Below, piece after piece: positions 1 to 10,246 of a stretch of DNA of 64,000 bases. A program made the position numbers and the translations under genes. Source of the DNA: Spinacia oleracea (lineage: Eukaryota > Streptophyta > Magnoliopsida > Caryophyllales > Amaranthaceae); assembly GCF_020520425.1 (NCBI RefSeq), contig NC_079491.1:3782001-3846000 (forward strand). Direction: 5' to 3'. The stretch's first letter is position 1. Every line of letters starts with the position of its first letter. Under the pieces are notes generated by a model. That model ran no database searches. It was not told the DNA's origin and saw nothing but the letters and a program-made list of their open reading frames with translations.

Positions 1-302
1 GTTATAAATTAATTGCACAAACTTATCTCACTAGTTAATTTAGTATTATGGAGTACTCCGTAGTACATAGCGGTACACGTCGTTTATTAAGTTAGTGGTA
101 AATAACTGTACACGTCATTTATTGTAGAACTTTCGCTAGCTATAGAGCCCGTAATTGTACTGAATATCCCAGATCAACTATATTTAATATGATTCCCTTA
201 TCGGTTCGGGTACCCCCATCATATTGACAAACCTGGTATTTAACATGTGTTTTACATAAAATGTGATACAATAATATACACAATTTCTCAAAATATTACT
301 TA
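1..302. other. AT-rich intergenic DNA, no gene seen
   Basis: AT-rich sequence without a supported reading frame. It contains scattered TACTCCGTA-like words, typical debris of short DNA transposons in this window. Nothing else is recognised. Confidence 0.5.
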
Positions 303-390
303 CTCCCTCTGTCCCGGAATACTTGCAACGGTTTGACTTTTTGTATTATTCACATAATTCACTTTGACCTTAATTATTTTATTTATAGTA

Positions 391-971
391 CTTCCTCTGT
401 GCCGGAAATATTGCACCATTTATTTTTTACACTATTCATACTACTCACTCCGTATTTATTTAAGAGATACACTTGGCCGGGCACGAGTATTAAGAAGAAG
501 AATTGAATGAAATAAAATAATAAAGCAAGTGGGGTTGGGTAGATATTTTAATAATTAAACAAGTGGGGACCATGTCATTTTGGTGGGTGGGAGGTGGGGT
601 GGGTTTATGAAATTAATTGTTTAATAGGATGGTGAGTCATAAGGTAAATTAGATGTATTATTTAATTAGATGGTGGGGTTGATAAGTTACTAAAAATGGC
701 AAGTGTACCTCTTAAATAAATACGGCCGGAAAAGACAAGTGTATCCCTTAAATAAATACGGAGGGAGCTAGTATGACTTTGGCAAATTTTTGTGATTCGT
801 ACGTAATGAAATTTTAGTCGCGGAGTCATTTTAGATTCGTATCAATATATATTTTCTAAATATTAATTTTTTATAATTTTAACTTGCACACGATTTGAGA
901 TACTAAGAGTCAAAGTAATGACTAGAGGAGTAAAAGTCAACCATGTTGCGATATTTCCGGAACGGAGGAAG
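391..971. mobile_element. Stowaway-like MITE nested in 303-1153
   Basis: The left end is CTTCCTCTGTGCCGGAAATA after TA and the right end is ATATTTCCGGAACGGAGGAAG before TA, so the ends are inverted and TA-flanked. It sits inside the outer element and is itself split by a third element at 444-767. Confidence 0.7.
444..767. mobile_element. Innermost MITE with TATTTATTTAAG ends
   Basis: The left end is CTCACTCCGTATTTATTTAA and the right end is its near-exact reverse complement, TTAAATAAATACGGAGGGAG. A relative of the same family lies at 50144-50460. No coding capacity is seen, so this is a non-autonomous element. Confidence 0.7.
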
Positions 972-1153
972 TATATGAAAAATAAATGTTAGCAATGAGT
1001 AATATATTATTGGCTTTTATCTTAATATATATTTTCAAAATATTAATATTTTATAAGTTTTTATAACATATAATTGAAGATATTGATGGTCAAAGTCGTG
1101 CATTGACAATCTTATCTAATCAAACTGTTGCGAGTATTCCGAGACCGATGGAG

Positions 1154-1478
1154 TATATATACGGAGTAAAAGGAGTGATTGATGAGTATGTGGCAAGTTA
1201 GGTGTATGTGAGTAGCGTGTGACGCGAGGGAAACGATCACAACCGTCGATCATCTAATCTAACGGACAATAAAAATCCTGCGCAATCAATGGTTCGTAGT
1301 TGGTTAATTTCCTAGCTGTCACTTTCAACATTCAAATGAGGTAAGCTGGAAACCACGTGATTTCAACCGTTATTTCATCCCTATCAATTGTCAACTTGTT
1401 TCTCGAGCAACTTACGGAGTACTCATTACTCAACAATGGCGCCGACTTCTTTTATTTCTATCACATCACAATATCATA
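1154..1478. other. Intergenic DNA, nothing recognised
   Basis: A short open frame lies near 1357-1599, but it runs into the neighbouring MITE and resembles no protein I know. Treated as non-coding. Confidence 0.4.
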
Positions 1479-1792
1479 CTCGCTCCGTCCCTTAATACTC
1501 GACCTATTTTCCTTATCGAGTCGTCCCTTAATACTTGACCTGTTTCTAAAAATGAAAATCTTCTACCAATATTATATTATTTCTCACTCCCCCTATTAAC
1601 ACACCTACCCACTACTCTATACAAAAAATAATAAAAAATTCAACACCCCCCTCTACCCTTTACACATTACCCACTAACTACATTAAAATAATACCCCATT
1701 ATTAACTACTACCTATTAAACTAATAAGTCAATTCAAATCCCTTAAACTCTGTGCCGGTCAAACCGGATCGAGTATTAAGGGACGGAAGGAG
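1479..1792. mobile_element. Stowaway-like MITE
   Basis: TA-flanked 314-bp element. The left end is CTCGCTCCGTCCCTTAATAC and the right end is GTATTAAGGGACGGAAGGAG, a strong inverted repeat. It has no coding capacity and is a non-autonomous Tc1/mariner-type element. Confidence 0.85.
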
Positions 1793-2201
1793 TATATGTT
1801 CATGGAAAGTGATCATTTTTCTGATTTCAATCTTGAAATTAAGTGACCCATTGTTAAAAGATTGTGAAGGTTTATTACTAATAACCTCTAATGCATTTTA
1901 AATGTATATCTAGATATCTGTGTTTTTCATGGATGAGAAGGGTGGAGAAGGAGGATGGAGAAAGAGGGAGTATGATTTGTTAGTCTACGATTGTTTGTAG
2001 GGTTATATATGTAAACTCACTTTAGTTTGGAAGTTGGAAGCACGTCTTCGACACATCTAATGTTTTCCTAACACTCTTGAGTCTTGATTTATTATGTTAA
2101 TGTCAACATTTCGGCCCCATTATTTTGGACTTAATTGTAGTTTTGTTTAGTTTAGTTCAGTTCAGTTTAAAAGAACGGCATTGTATTCCGCAAATATGAT
2201 G

Positions 2202-4600
2202 GTGCAGGGGTGTGCACAGTGCTCTTGGTGCACTGGTGTCCAAACGACATGCAATAAATATAAAAAGCGGATATCTTGTTGAATTCGGAGAAGAAAAGAA
2301 CAAACGTTGTTTTTTTGATAAAAAAAGAACAAACGTTGTTCTTTTGTTAAAAAAAAGAACAATGACTGCTATGTCCCTTTTTTTTCGTTCTTTTGTTTTT
2401 CACTCTATTTTTCTGGTATATATACCTTCTTTTTTATGATTTTCAAATCAGAATTTGTGAAGAGGAGAGAGAAAAACTATGAAAATGAGAGAGAAACTGT
2501 GAAGAGGAGAGAGAAAGTAATGGCTTTTTTTTCTTACAGCCTTTGATCCAGTTTCCAGTTCTCAGATATTGGTTGATTTTTCTACTTCAATATCAAATTC
2601 TATTGATTCTTCTTCTTCAAATTTGAATTCCTCTGCTGATAATCCGATTTGTGAAGGTAATTTTTCAATTTTTTAAAACGAATTACTTATTTATGATGAT
2701 TTTGATTTCCATGTTCATTGTTTTCATCATTTCAATTTATTTTGATTTTTTTGATCATTTCGATTTCTGCATTTCTCAATAACCTTGATTAATGTATTTT
2801 GATTCTATATTTTGATAATTTTGATGATTAATGTATCTTGATTATATATTTCTGATGATTTTTAATTTCTGTTCTTTTTTCGATTTTATATGTTCTTTTA
2901 GTCTTATCTTTTGTTCTTTTATATATTGGTTCTCATATATGTATTAAGAGATTGTAATAATACAGAAAATAATTATTGAACATGTTCTTTTTTGCTTTAG
3001 GTTGTTGTTCTTTGTTCTTTTTTGCTTAAGCTTGTTGTTCTTTTGATATTACACACTTCAGATCAAATTGTTCTTTTACCATTTTTGTTGTTCTTTTATC
3101 TTTTTTGTTGTTCTTTTTTCACATGGTTAAAATAAGTGTTCTACATGATATGTTCTTTTCTGCTATTTTTAATGTTCTTTTTCTTTACTTTATTATGTTC
3201 TTTTATGCTCTATTGTTGTTCGTTTTTTTATTGGTAATGTTGTTTTACATGGTTAAAATAAGTGTTCTACATGATATGTTCTTTTCTGTATTTATAATGT
3301 TCTTTTTCTTTATTTATAATGTTCTTTTAGGTTCATCCTCTTTTTGTTCTTTTGAGGAATTGCTCTGTTTATTCAGCCTCTCTTCTTGTTCTCTCAGCTG
3401 TTTTTGAAGATTTAACATCATTTGTTGCTGGTCAAGTAAAAGCTTCATTTGCTCTTCGATACTGTACTTTTTGAAAAAAGAACAAACATAAAAGAACATT
3501 AAGATTTATATCTAATAAACATAAAAGAACAGAACAACAAAACCCAAAAAAAAATTAAAAAAACAAGTGCACCGTTCTTATCATGAACATGGCTTGTATT
3601 TCTTCTCCTTCCCCCTCTTTTTTTTATTTTTTTTATTTTTTATTTTCTGTATATATAATATTTCTCCTATTGGATTCATAACTTCTCATTTTAGAAACAC
3701 ATTCTTGAGAGAGAAAGAGGAGTGCTTTTAGTTTCTCCCAACAAAAGAGATATTTTATGAGAGAGAAAGTTCAAAACAAATTTTCTCCTCCTTCTTTCTC
3801 TGAAATGTGACTTTAATTGAATTACGTTTACAAAAAACTAGTTTATTAAGCGAAATACTATTTCAATTTCGCTATTTTTTGAATCTTTTTATTCATTCAA
3901 AGAGGTTTATGCTGTTGATGAAGGTGCATCGGGTGATTAAGGTAAATTTTCTCGTTCTTAATTCTATGTTCTTTTTAAATTTTAATGTTCTTTTCTTATA
4001 ACTTTCTATTTCTGTGGCATCAAAACAGTGTGTTCTTTTTTAAAATCAGCAATTGTTCTTTTTACATATTTATAGTGTTGTTTTCAGATATCTTTTGATA
4101 AATAAAATAACGGAATTAGAACATAAATTGGTTGAAAAAGAACATTTCCAGAACTTAAAAGAACAAGAAAAAATATAGATCTGGTTTTTAAGTTCATCAA
4201 AGGTTCGTCGTTTTATTTTTTAATTAGAACATAAATTGGTTGGAAAAGAACATTTCCAGAACTTAAAAGAACAAGAAAAATTATAAATCTGGTTTTAAAG
4301 TTCATCAAAGGTTCGTCGTTTTATTTTTTAATTAGAACATACTGTAAATTGGTTGGAAAAGAACATTTCCATAACTTAAAAGAACAAGAAAAAATATAAC
4401 TGCTTTTTATATTTGTACCTTTTGTCTGATTTGTCAATATTAGTGTTCTTTTTGTTAGTGTTCTTTTTGTTAATGTTCTTTTTGTTAATGTTCTTTTGTT
4501 AATGTTCTTTTTTTTGCGATTTTTATTTTTGTTGCGTTTTATTGTTATTTATGTGCGTTTTGGGACAGGTGCACCAAGAGCACCATGCACACCCCTGCAC
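2202..4600. mobile_element. 2.4-kb TIR element packed with GTTCTTTT repeats
   Basis: The ends are inverted repeats of about 32 bp: GTGCAGGGGTGTGCACAGTG at the left, and at the right the reverse complement of GTGCAGGGGTGTGCATGGTG, both continuing into CTCTTGGTGCAC. The interior is very AT-rich and contains dozens of GTTCTTTT words (AAAGAACA on the other strand), including three direct copies of a block of roughly 110 bp around 4100-4390. Flanking 9-mers are only partly alike, so the target duplication is uncertain. No transposase is visible. It is probably a non-autonomous element, perhaps Mutator-like, but the superfamily is not settled. Confidence 0.6.
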
Positions 4601-4687
4601 AATCTGAGCGTTGTTGTATTCATCTTATATTTTAATGATCTTATTTTATTATTATAATGTTAAATATTACTATTAATTATCTTATAA

Positions 4688-4689
<2 letters not shown>

Positions 4690-4757
<68 letters not shown>
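4690..4757. repeat. (ATT)n microsatellite
   Basis: An uninterrupted ATT trinucleotide run of about 68 bp. Confidence 0.95.
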
Positions 4758-4758
<1 letters not shown>

Positions 4759-4846
4759 AATCAAATGCTAACAAAGTCAAATATTTTACCAATAATTAGT
4801 TGGAAGCCGAAATGTCTATAATAATAATAATAATAAACATCATAAC

Positions 4847-5152
4847 CACTACAAAATAATCATTTTATAGAGACGAGGAATTTCGTCTCTATATAGTCCA
4901 AATCCGTCTCAAAAGGATGCTTAGAGACGGATTTGAGACGAAAGTAGGGCGTCTCCATAGAGGGCGTCTCAAAAAAATTTAAGACGGAATTCTTGCAAAT
5001 CCATTACAATTTTGAGACGGAATTTTTGAAACTCTATATACAATTCCATCTCAATTTTAATTTAGAGACGAAATTTAGTAATCCGTCTCAATTGAGACGT
5101 TTATTGTATCCATCTCTAAATCCATCTCTAATTGATACATAATTTTGTAGTG
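4847..5152. mobile_element. CACTA-type (En/Spm) MITE with AAC target duplication
   Basis: The element begins CACTACAAAAT and ends ATTTTGTAGTG. It is flanked by AAC on both sides (4844-4846 and 5153-5155), matching the 3-bp duplication of CACTA transposons. The interior carries many GAGACGGA / TCCGTCTC words in both orientations, like the subterminal repeats that CACTA transposase binds. At 306 bp it has no coding capacity. Confidence 0.85.
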
Positions 5153-6922
5153 AACAAACAACTAATTGTGCCTTAGTGTTAAACAAGCTCTTAGTGTTGC
5201 TTAATTTTAACGTGTTACGGAGCATATACTTCATAAATTGTTCACATTGTAAAAATTAAAAATAAATTGCATTAGATTTTATTTTTAATTCGGATATTGA
5301 TATCCGAAATAATGAAAATCAATATCCAAATAGGTATTTGGTATTTGAATTTTCGGATCGGATATCTGATCCGAATCAATTTTCGGATCAGATACGAATC
5401 GGATTATCAGATATTCGGATTTTCAAATAGTTTAGGTCAGCCCTGCTTATTTGTTTGCCCCATACCTTGTTTAGTTTGTGGTCCCCACATGTCTTTCATC
5501 ACACTCATAATTAATCTAACTAAAAGACAATGGAGCAATCTTGTAGGGACGGAGGGAGTATTGTTTATGTTTCGAGCTTGTAATCTTGAGATTCATTCAG
5601 ATTTTCGAATTTTGAGTGTGAAGATGGGGATGCAAGGTGAAACCCGAGTCTGGGATAGACTCCCCTTATCAGGGCCTTCGACACCCAAATTAGTATATTA
5701 TACAGAGACATCGGAGGAGTCAAGTCCCTCTTACATTATCCCCCCATAGGGATATTTTGTATTTATAGTGGTATGTAGGCTTTAGGTCATGAACCAATAT
5801 TAGATTTCAAGGGCTTAGATCTATGGGCCCTGGGACCCTTAGTTAGGACCAAAGGAGTATCACGTACAACTAGCCTTTAAGAGTAACTGCAGCCGTATGT
5901 ACTGTTGTGCATGCTTTGAAAAAAGGAATTACCTCCGACAATTTGGTTTTGAGTAAAGGAAATACTTCGTACGTAGAACTTTAAAACTTCCTGTTCTCAT
6001 GCTAATCAGACAAACTTTTTAGTTTTATATTGTTTTGACATTAATTACTCATTTGGGGTTGTTTTGTTGTGACAATTTAAATCACATTAGTTATAATTTC
6101 TTAGGAAGTTAGAACTAGAGAGTTGTTGGTTGGCAATGACATGATCACGTGAGTACGAAAAGTAGAATTTAAAAAGTTTATTTCTCACAAAAATAGAACT
6201 ATTTTCTCCTGTAACCCTCTTATGTATAAAGATCAAACTTATCATGGAAATTACAACTTCTTATGTTCAACCAAATAACATTACTCAACTCCTAGAATAA
6301 GGGAAATATAACTCTTCAAGTGCAAACAAACAACTTATTCAAGTGGTATTACGGAGGGCTGCCTAAACTTATTTTTCTTCTTATAAATAAAAAGAAAAGT
6401 GGGATTTTGATAACAAGAGTATTTCTTGTGTGTACTTTGACTCTTTTAGGATTTGTTTTGAGTCTTTTGACCACCATGCATGTTTCAAAAACTTGTGCAC
6501 ACGTATTACTTATTTTAATTGTTGTAAAAATTATTAAAAATTAGACATTTGAAAAAAAAATAAAAAAAATACATGCATCCATACAAATCTTTTAAGACTT
6601 GCTTGATAATGTGTATTCTTATATTTCTTCGCCACGTAATGATGTTCCAATTTAGAATTTTTCCACCATTTAATATTCACCAACTGAAAAGAATCTTCTA
6701 TTTTTTCAACATGTAAGAAAAAACATATTCATACGAGGTCTTGTATTATTAGTCTCAATAAGTACTTTAATAATAACTATTAGTATAATTTTTGCTAATG
6801 TATAATTAGAGATATAATTAATACAAAATACGCATTGACAAACGTGAAAAGTAGAAATTGGAACATCATTATGGAATAAAAAGAATACTATGGGTACATT
6901 TTTACTTAAATACAAATTTTTT
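5153..6922. other. Intergenic DNA with repeat debris
   Basis: Around 5285-5430 there is a patch of TTCGGAT / ATCCGAA words in both orientations, probably a decayed repeat. At 5545-5560 the sequence GGGACGGAGGGAGTA is a lone Stowaway-type right end. Short open frames (for example 5297-5749 and 6320-6544) show no recognisable domain and no codon logic. Confidence 0.45.
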
Positions 6923-7165
6923 TATAAGGCGGTCTTACACAAAAGACCACCTTGATATCATATAAGTTAAGCAATGGAGCCAATTAGTTAAGCACTTGAA
7001 CTAATTAGTTAAGCACTGAAACCAATTAGTTAAGCAAATGAATTAATTAGTTAAGCAATTGAATCAATTAATTATGTAATGTAACCAATTAGTTAAGAAA
7101 TTGAACAAATTAGTTAAGCAACCAAAGTGATCTTTCCGGTAAGGCGGTCTTACACAAAAGTCGCC
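6923..7165. repeat. Minisatellite flanked by AAGGCGGTCTT hairpins
   Basis: At 6925 and again at 7141 the sequence AAGGCGGTCTTACACAAAAG occurs in the same orientation. Between them, 6966-7121 holds about seven imperfect copies of a 20-22 bp unit related to CAATTAGTTAAGCAATTGAA. The left flank folds on itself (AAGGCGGTCTT with AAGACCACCTT). This is probably a small transposon whose centre has expanded. Confidence 0.6.
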
Positions 7166-7271
7166 GTAAAACTTATATTTCCCGAAGACCTTAAAGTTGA
7201 GGTGAACGGACCTTACCACTTCTTTCGCTTGTTGTATCGTCTGCAATTCATTAATCAATCAGGTGTAATTA

Positions 7272-7584
7272 GAGCATCTCCAATGGTTGTAGCTAGGGAC
7301 TAGCTTGAAATTTATAAAAGCTTCAAGCTAATAGCTAGACAATTGGAGTGAAAATAATAAATTAGCTTGGCCAAGCAAATTAGCTTAAACAAGCTAATTT
7401 GCTTGACAACTAGCTACCAAATGTTGCCAATTAATTAATTGACAAGTGGGCCAAATGGGACCAATTTAAATAACAAGCTAGTTGCTAGCCATTGGAGCAA
7501 AAATTAGCTAGACAATGAAATAGCTTGAAATCTTATGTGGCATAAGAAGTTAATTATCAAATTAGCTTACCATTGAAGATGCTC
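7272..7584. mobile_element. Tourist-like MITE, GAGCATCTCCAATGG family
   Basis: The left end is GAGCATCTCCAATGG and the right end is CCATTGAAGATGCTC, flanked by TTA on both sides. A TTA duplication is usual for PIF/Harbinger-derived Tourist MITEs. Relatives lie at 39087-39333 (also TTA-flanked) and 41277-41562. Confidence 0.75.
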
Positions 7585-7628
7585 TTAATGGTATGATTTT
7601 TTAGGTATGTGCCAATTGTTTGATGATA

Positions 7629-8165
7629 GGTGTGTGACCACGAGGTTGTCTACATCGCTGGTAACCAGCGAAATAAGCACCCCATACCCACTTTAAAAAA
7701 TAAAAAAAATTGGAAACATGACCCACCTTCAAATAAATGTGTAAAAGTGTTGTGAACTTGTTATATACTGTCATTTCTAATATAAATATTGTCATTGTTG
7801 TATATATACTGTCATTGTTGTATTAAAATACTGTCACAATCACCCAAAAAAGGAAATTATGTATACAACTGTAATGAAATATAAAAAGTAAAGAGACCAT
7901 TTAACTGAATGGATAAAAGTGTTGCATATTAAATGAATGGGTAAAAGTATGTATACAAGTGTTATATAAGTTTTGTCATCGTTTGCACAAATACTGTCAT
8001 TGTTGTATTAAAATACTGTCATTGTTGTACTAATTACTGTCATTTTTGCTCATATGTAGTACTTTGTTTGACTTTTCAACTCATGAGATGAAATTACCAT
8101 TTTACCCCGGGTATGGAGTAATTGTGCCGCTGGTTACCAGCGATGTAGCCTCCCTCGTGTGACCA
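7629..8165. mobile_element. TIR element with ACATCGCTGGTAACCAGCG ends
   Basis: Both ends contain CATCGCTGGTAACCAGCG in inverted orientation next to GTGTGACCACG. The core GCTGGTAACCAGC is itself a palindrome. The interior repeats a motif like AATACTGTCATTGTTGTA several times (7755-8045). No coding capacity; the superfamily is not assigned. Confidence 0.6.
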
Positions 8166-8418
8166 CGTAGACATTCATGGAATTAATTAGGCAGGGAATA
8201 GGGACCTCAATACATTATACATAGTTATGAATAAAGAGGTGAGCATGGGTCGGATACCCGAATGACATTGAGAATTTGAGATGACAATTCATTTGTACTT
8301 GGCCCAACTATATGAGAAGAGTAGACAAATGAATCAAACTATACAAAGCCCAACTTCCCATATTGGGCCGTCATGAAGCCCAAATTAAACCAACACACAC
8401 AAAAAACGCAAATTTTTG

Positions 8419-9987
8419 GCTATACCCGGGTACAGCTAAAGCTGGCTGTACCCCCATCCAAAACGATGTCGTTTTGTGTTGTTTAAAATGAACATTAATA
8501 TACTGGTACAAAAATGAACATTTAATATTTCGAAAATGAACATTTATTTATTTATTTGGAATGAACATTTACTATTTTGGAAATGAACATTTATTTATTT
8601 ATTTGGAAATAAACTACAAAAATGAACATTTACTATTTCGGAAATGAACATTTATTTATTTATTTGGAATGAACATTTACTATTTTGGAAATGAACATTT
8701 ATTTATTTATTTATTGGGAAATAAACAATATAGACGCTTGTAAAAACATAAAAGACCAATGAAGTGAACAATTTCATTATGAACATTAACCATATATTTA
8801 TTATGAACAAACAAATAAACAAGAAAGGACAAATAATTCAACAAAAAAGAACAAACAATATAAAAAAGAACATAATATTCCAGAAAAAAGAACAGCCAAT
8901 ACTAAAATTATGAACAATTTTATGATGAATTTTAAAGTCAACATGAAAGAACAAACAATACAACAAGAAAGAAAAAATACTGGTACAAAAATGAACATTT
9001 ACTATTTCGGAAATGAACATTTATTTATTTATTTGGAATGAACATTTACTATTTTGGAAATGAACATTTATTTATTTAGAAATAAACTACAAAAATGAAC
9101 ATTTACTATTTCGGAAATGAACATTTACTATTTCGGAATTGAACATTTATTTATTTATTTGGAATGAACATTTACTATTTTGAAAATGAACATTTATTTA
9201 TTTATTTGGAAATAAACAATATAGGCGCTTGTAAAAACATAAAAGACCAATGAAGTGAAAATTTTCATTATGAACATTAACCATATATTTATTGTGAACA
9301 AACAAATAAACAAGAAAAAACAAATAATTCAACAAAAAAGAACAAACAATATAAAAAAGAACATAAAATTCCAGAAAAAAGAACAAACAATACAACAATT
9401 ATGAACAATTTTATGATGAATTTTAAAGCCAACATGAAAGAACAAACAATACAACAATAAGTTTGATGAATGAATTTAAAAAACAACAAGAAAGAACAAA
9501 CAGTACAACAAGAAAGAACAAACAATACAAGAAGAAAGAGTAAAAGATTAATGAAGAGTTTAATTATGAACATTAACCATATGATTATTATAAACAAACA
9601 AATAAACAAGAAAGAACAAACAATATATAAAAGAACATAAAATTCAAAGAACAAACAATACAAAAAGAAAGAATAAAAGATTAATGAAGAGTTTAATTAT
9701 GAACATTATTATTATAAACAAACAAATAAACAAGAAAGAACAAACAATATAAAAAAGAACATAAAATTCCAGAAGAAAGAACAAAAAATACGACAATTAT
9801 GAAAATTTGATGATGAATTTAAAAAACAACATGAAAGAACAAACAGTACAACAAGAAAGAACAAACAGTACAATAAGAATGAACAAACAGTACAATAAAA
9901 AAGAACAAACAGTCGACAAGAATGAACAAACAATATGAGCGTGTCGTTTTTTGGGTACAGCCAGAGCTGGCTGTACCCGGGTACAGC
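8419..9987. mobile_element. 1.6-kb TIR element with palindromic ends and AAAGAACAAAC arrays
   Basis: The inverted ends are related to GGCTATACCCGGGTACAGC, and each is followed inward by AGCTGGCTGTACCC and a GTCGTTTT motif. The right end contains a perfect 18-bp palindrome, GCTGTACCCGGGTACAGC. The interior is built from direct repeats: GAACATTTATTTATTTATTT blocks (8505-9190) and AAAGAACAAACAATACAAC blocks (8812-9935), with a larger duplication near 8505 and 8980. Long open frames on the minus strand are only low-complexity Phe/Cys/Leu translations of these repeats. Non-autonomous; superfamily unknown. Confidence 0.6.
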
Positions 9988-10246
9988 AGTTAGCGATTGC
10001 ACAAAAAAGGGGAAAAAAAGAAAAAGAAAAAAGAAGACGAAGAAGAAGTTGACAATGAACTGATGATCGATGATTGATGACTCACTCGTCAATGCCAACA
10101 CTTCATCATCATCCATCAACCAAATCATGAACGTCAGTGATTATCCGCTCCCTTTTTCAAACTAGTTTAACCTCCTTTTAAATTAATTAATCAATAATTT
10201 CTTTAAAAATCTCCATTTCCAACAATTTCCGGCAGCAAAATCAACA
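9988..10246. other. MCCA upstream region
   Basis: About 260 bp separate the palindromic element from the MCCA start codon. No clear TATA box is visible. The promoter of MCCA must therefore lie either in this short stretch or within the transposon next to it. Confidence 0.4.

Larger units (their letters stand above)
303..1153. mobile_element. Stowaway-like MITE, outermost of three nested copies
   Basis: The left end reads CTCCCTCTGTCCCGGAATAC after TA, and the right end reads GTATTCCGAGACCGATGGAG before TA. This gives inverted ends and a TA target duplication, as in Stowaway (Tc1/mariner-derived) MITEs. Two further elements lie inside it (391-971 and 444-767), which explains its size. The right end is more diverged than the left, so it is probably the oldest of the three. 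Confidence 0.7.

Noticed and set aside
3105-3499. Open frames on both strands in the GTTCTTTT-rich element
   Set aside because: Low-complexity translations of the repeat, present on both strands at once and without family resemblance.
4100-4390. CRISPR-like array
   Set aside because: The three repeated blocks are long, contiguous and lie in a plant transposon; there are no regular unique spacers.
5297-5749. 150-codon open frame
   Set aside because: It crosses a GGATAT-rich repeat and a Stowaway end, has no recognisable domain and no splice partners.
8801-10128. Several minus-strand open frames rich in Phe, Cys, Leu and Val
   Set aside because: They are translations of AAAGAACAAAC arrays. 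The composition is dictated by the repeat and there are no domains.
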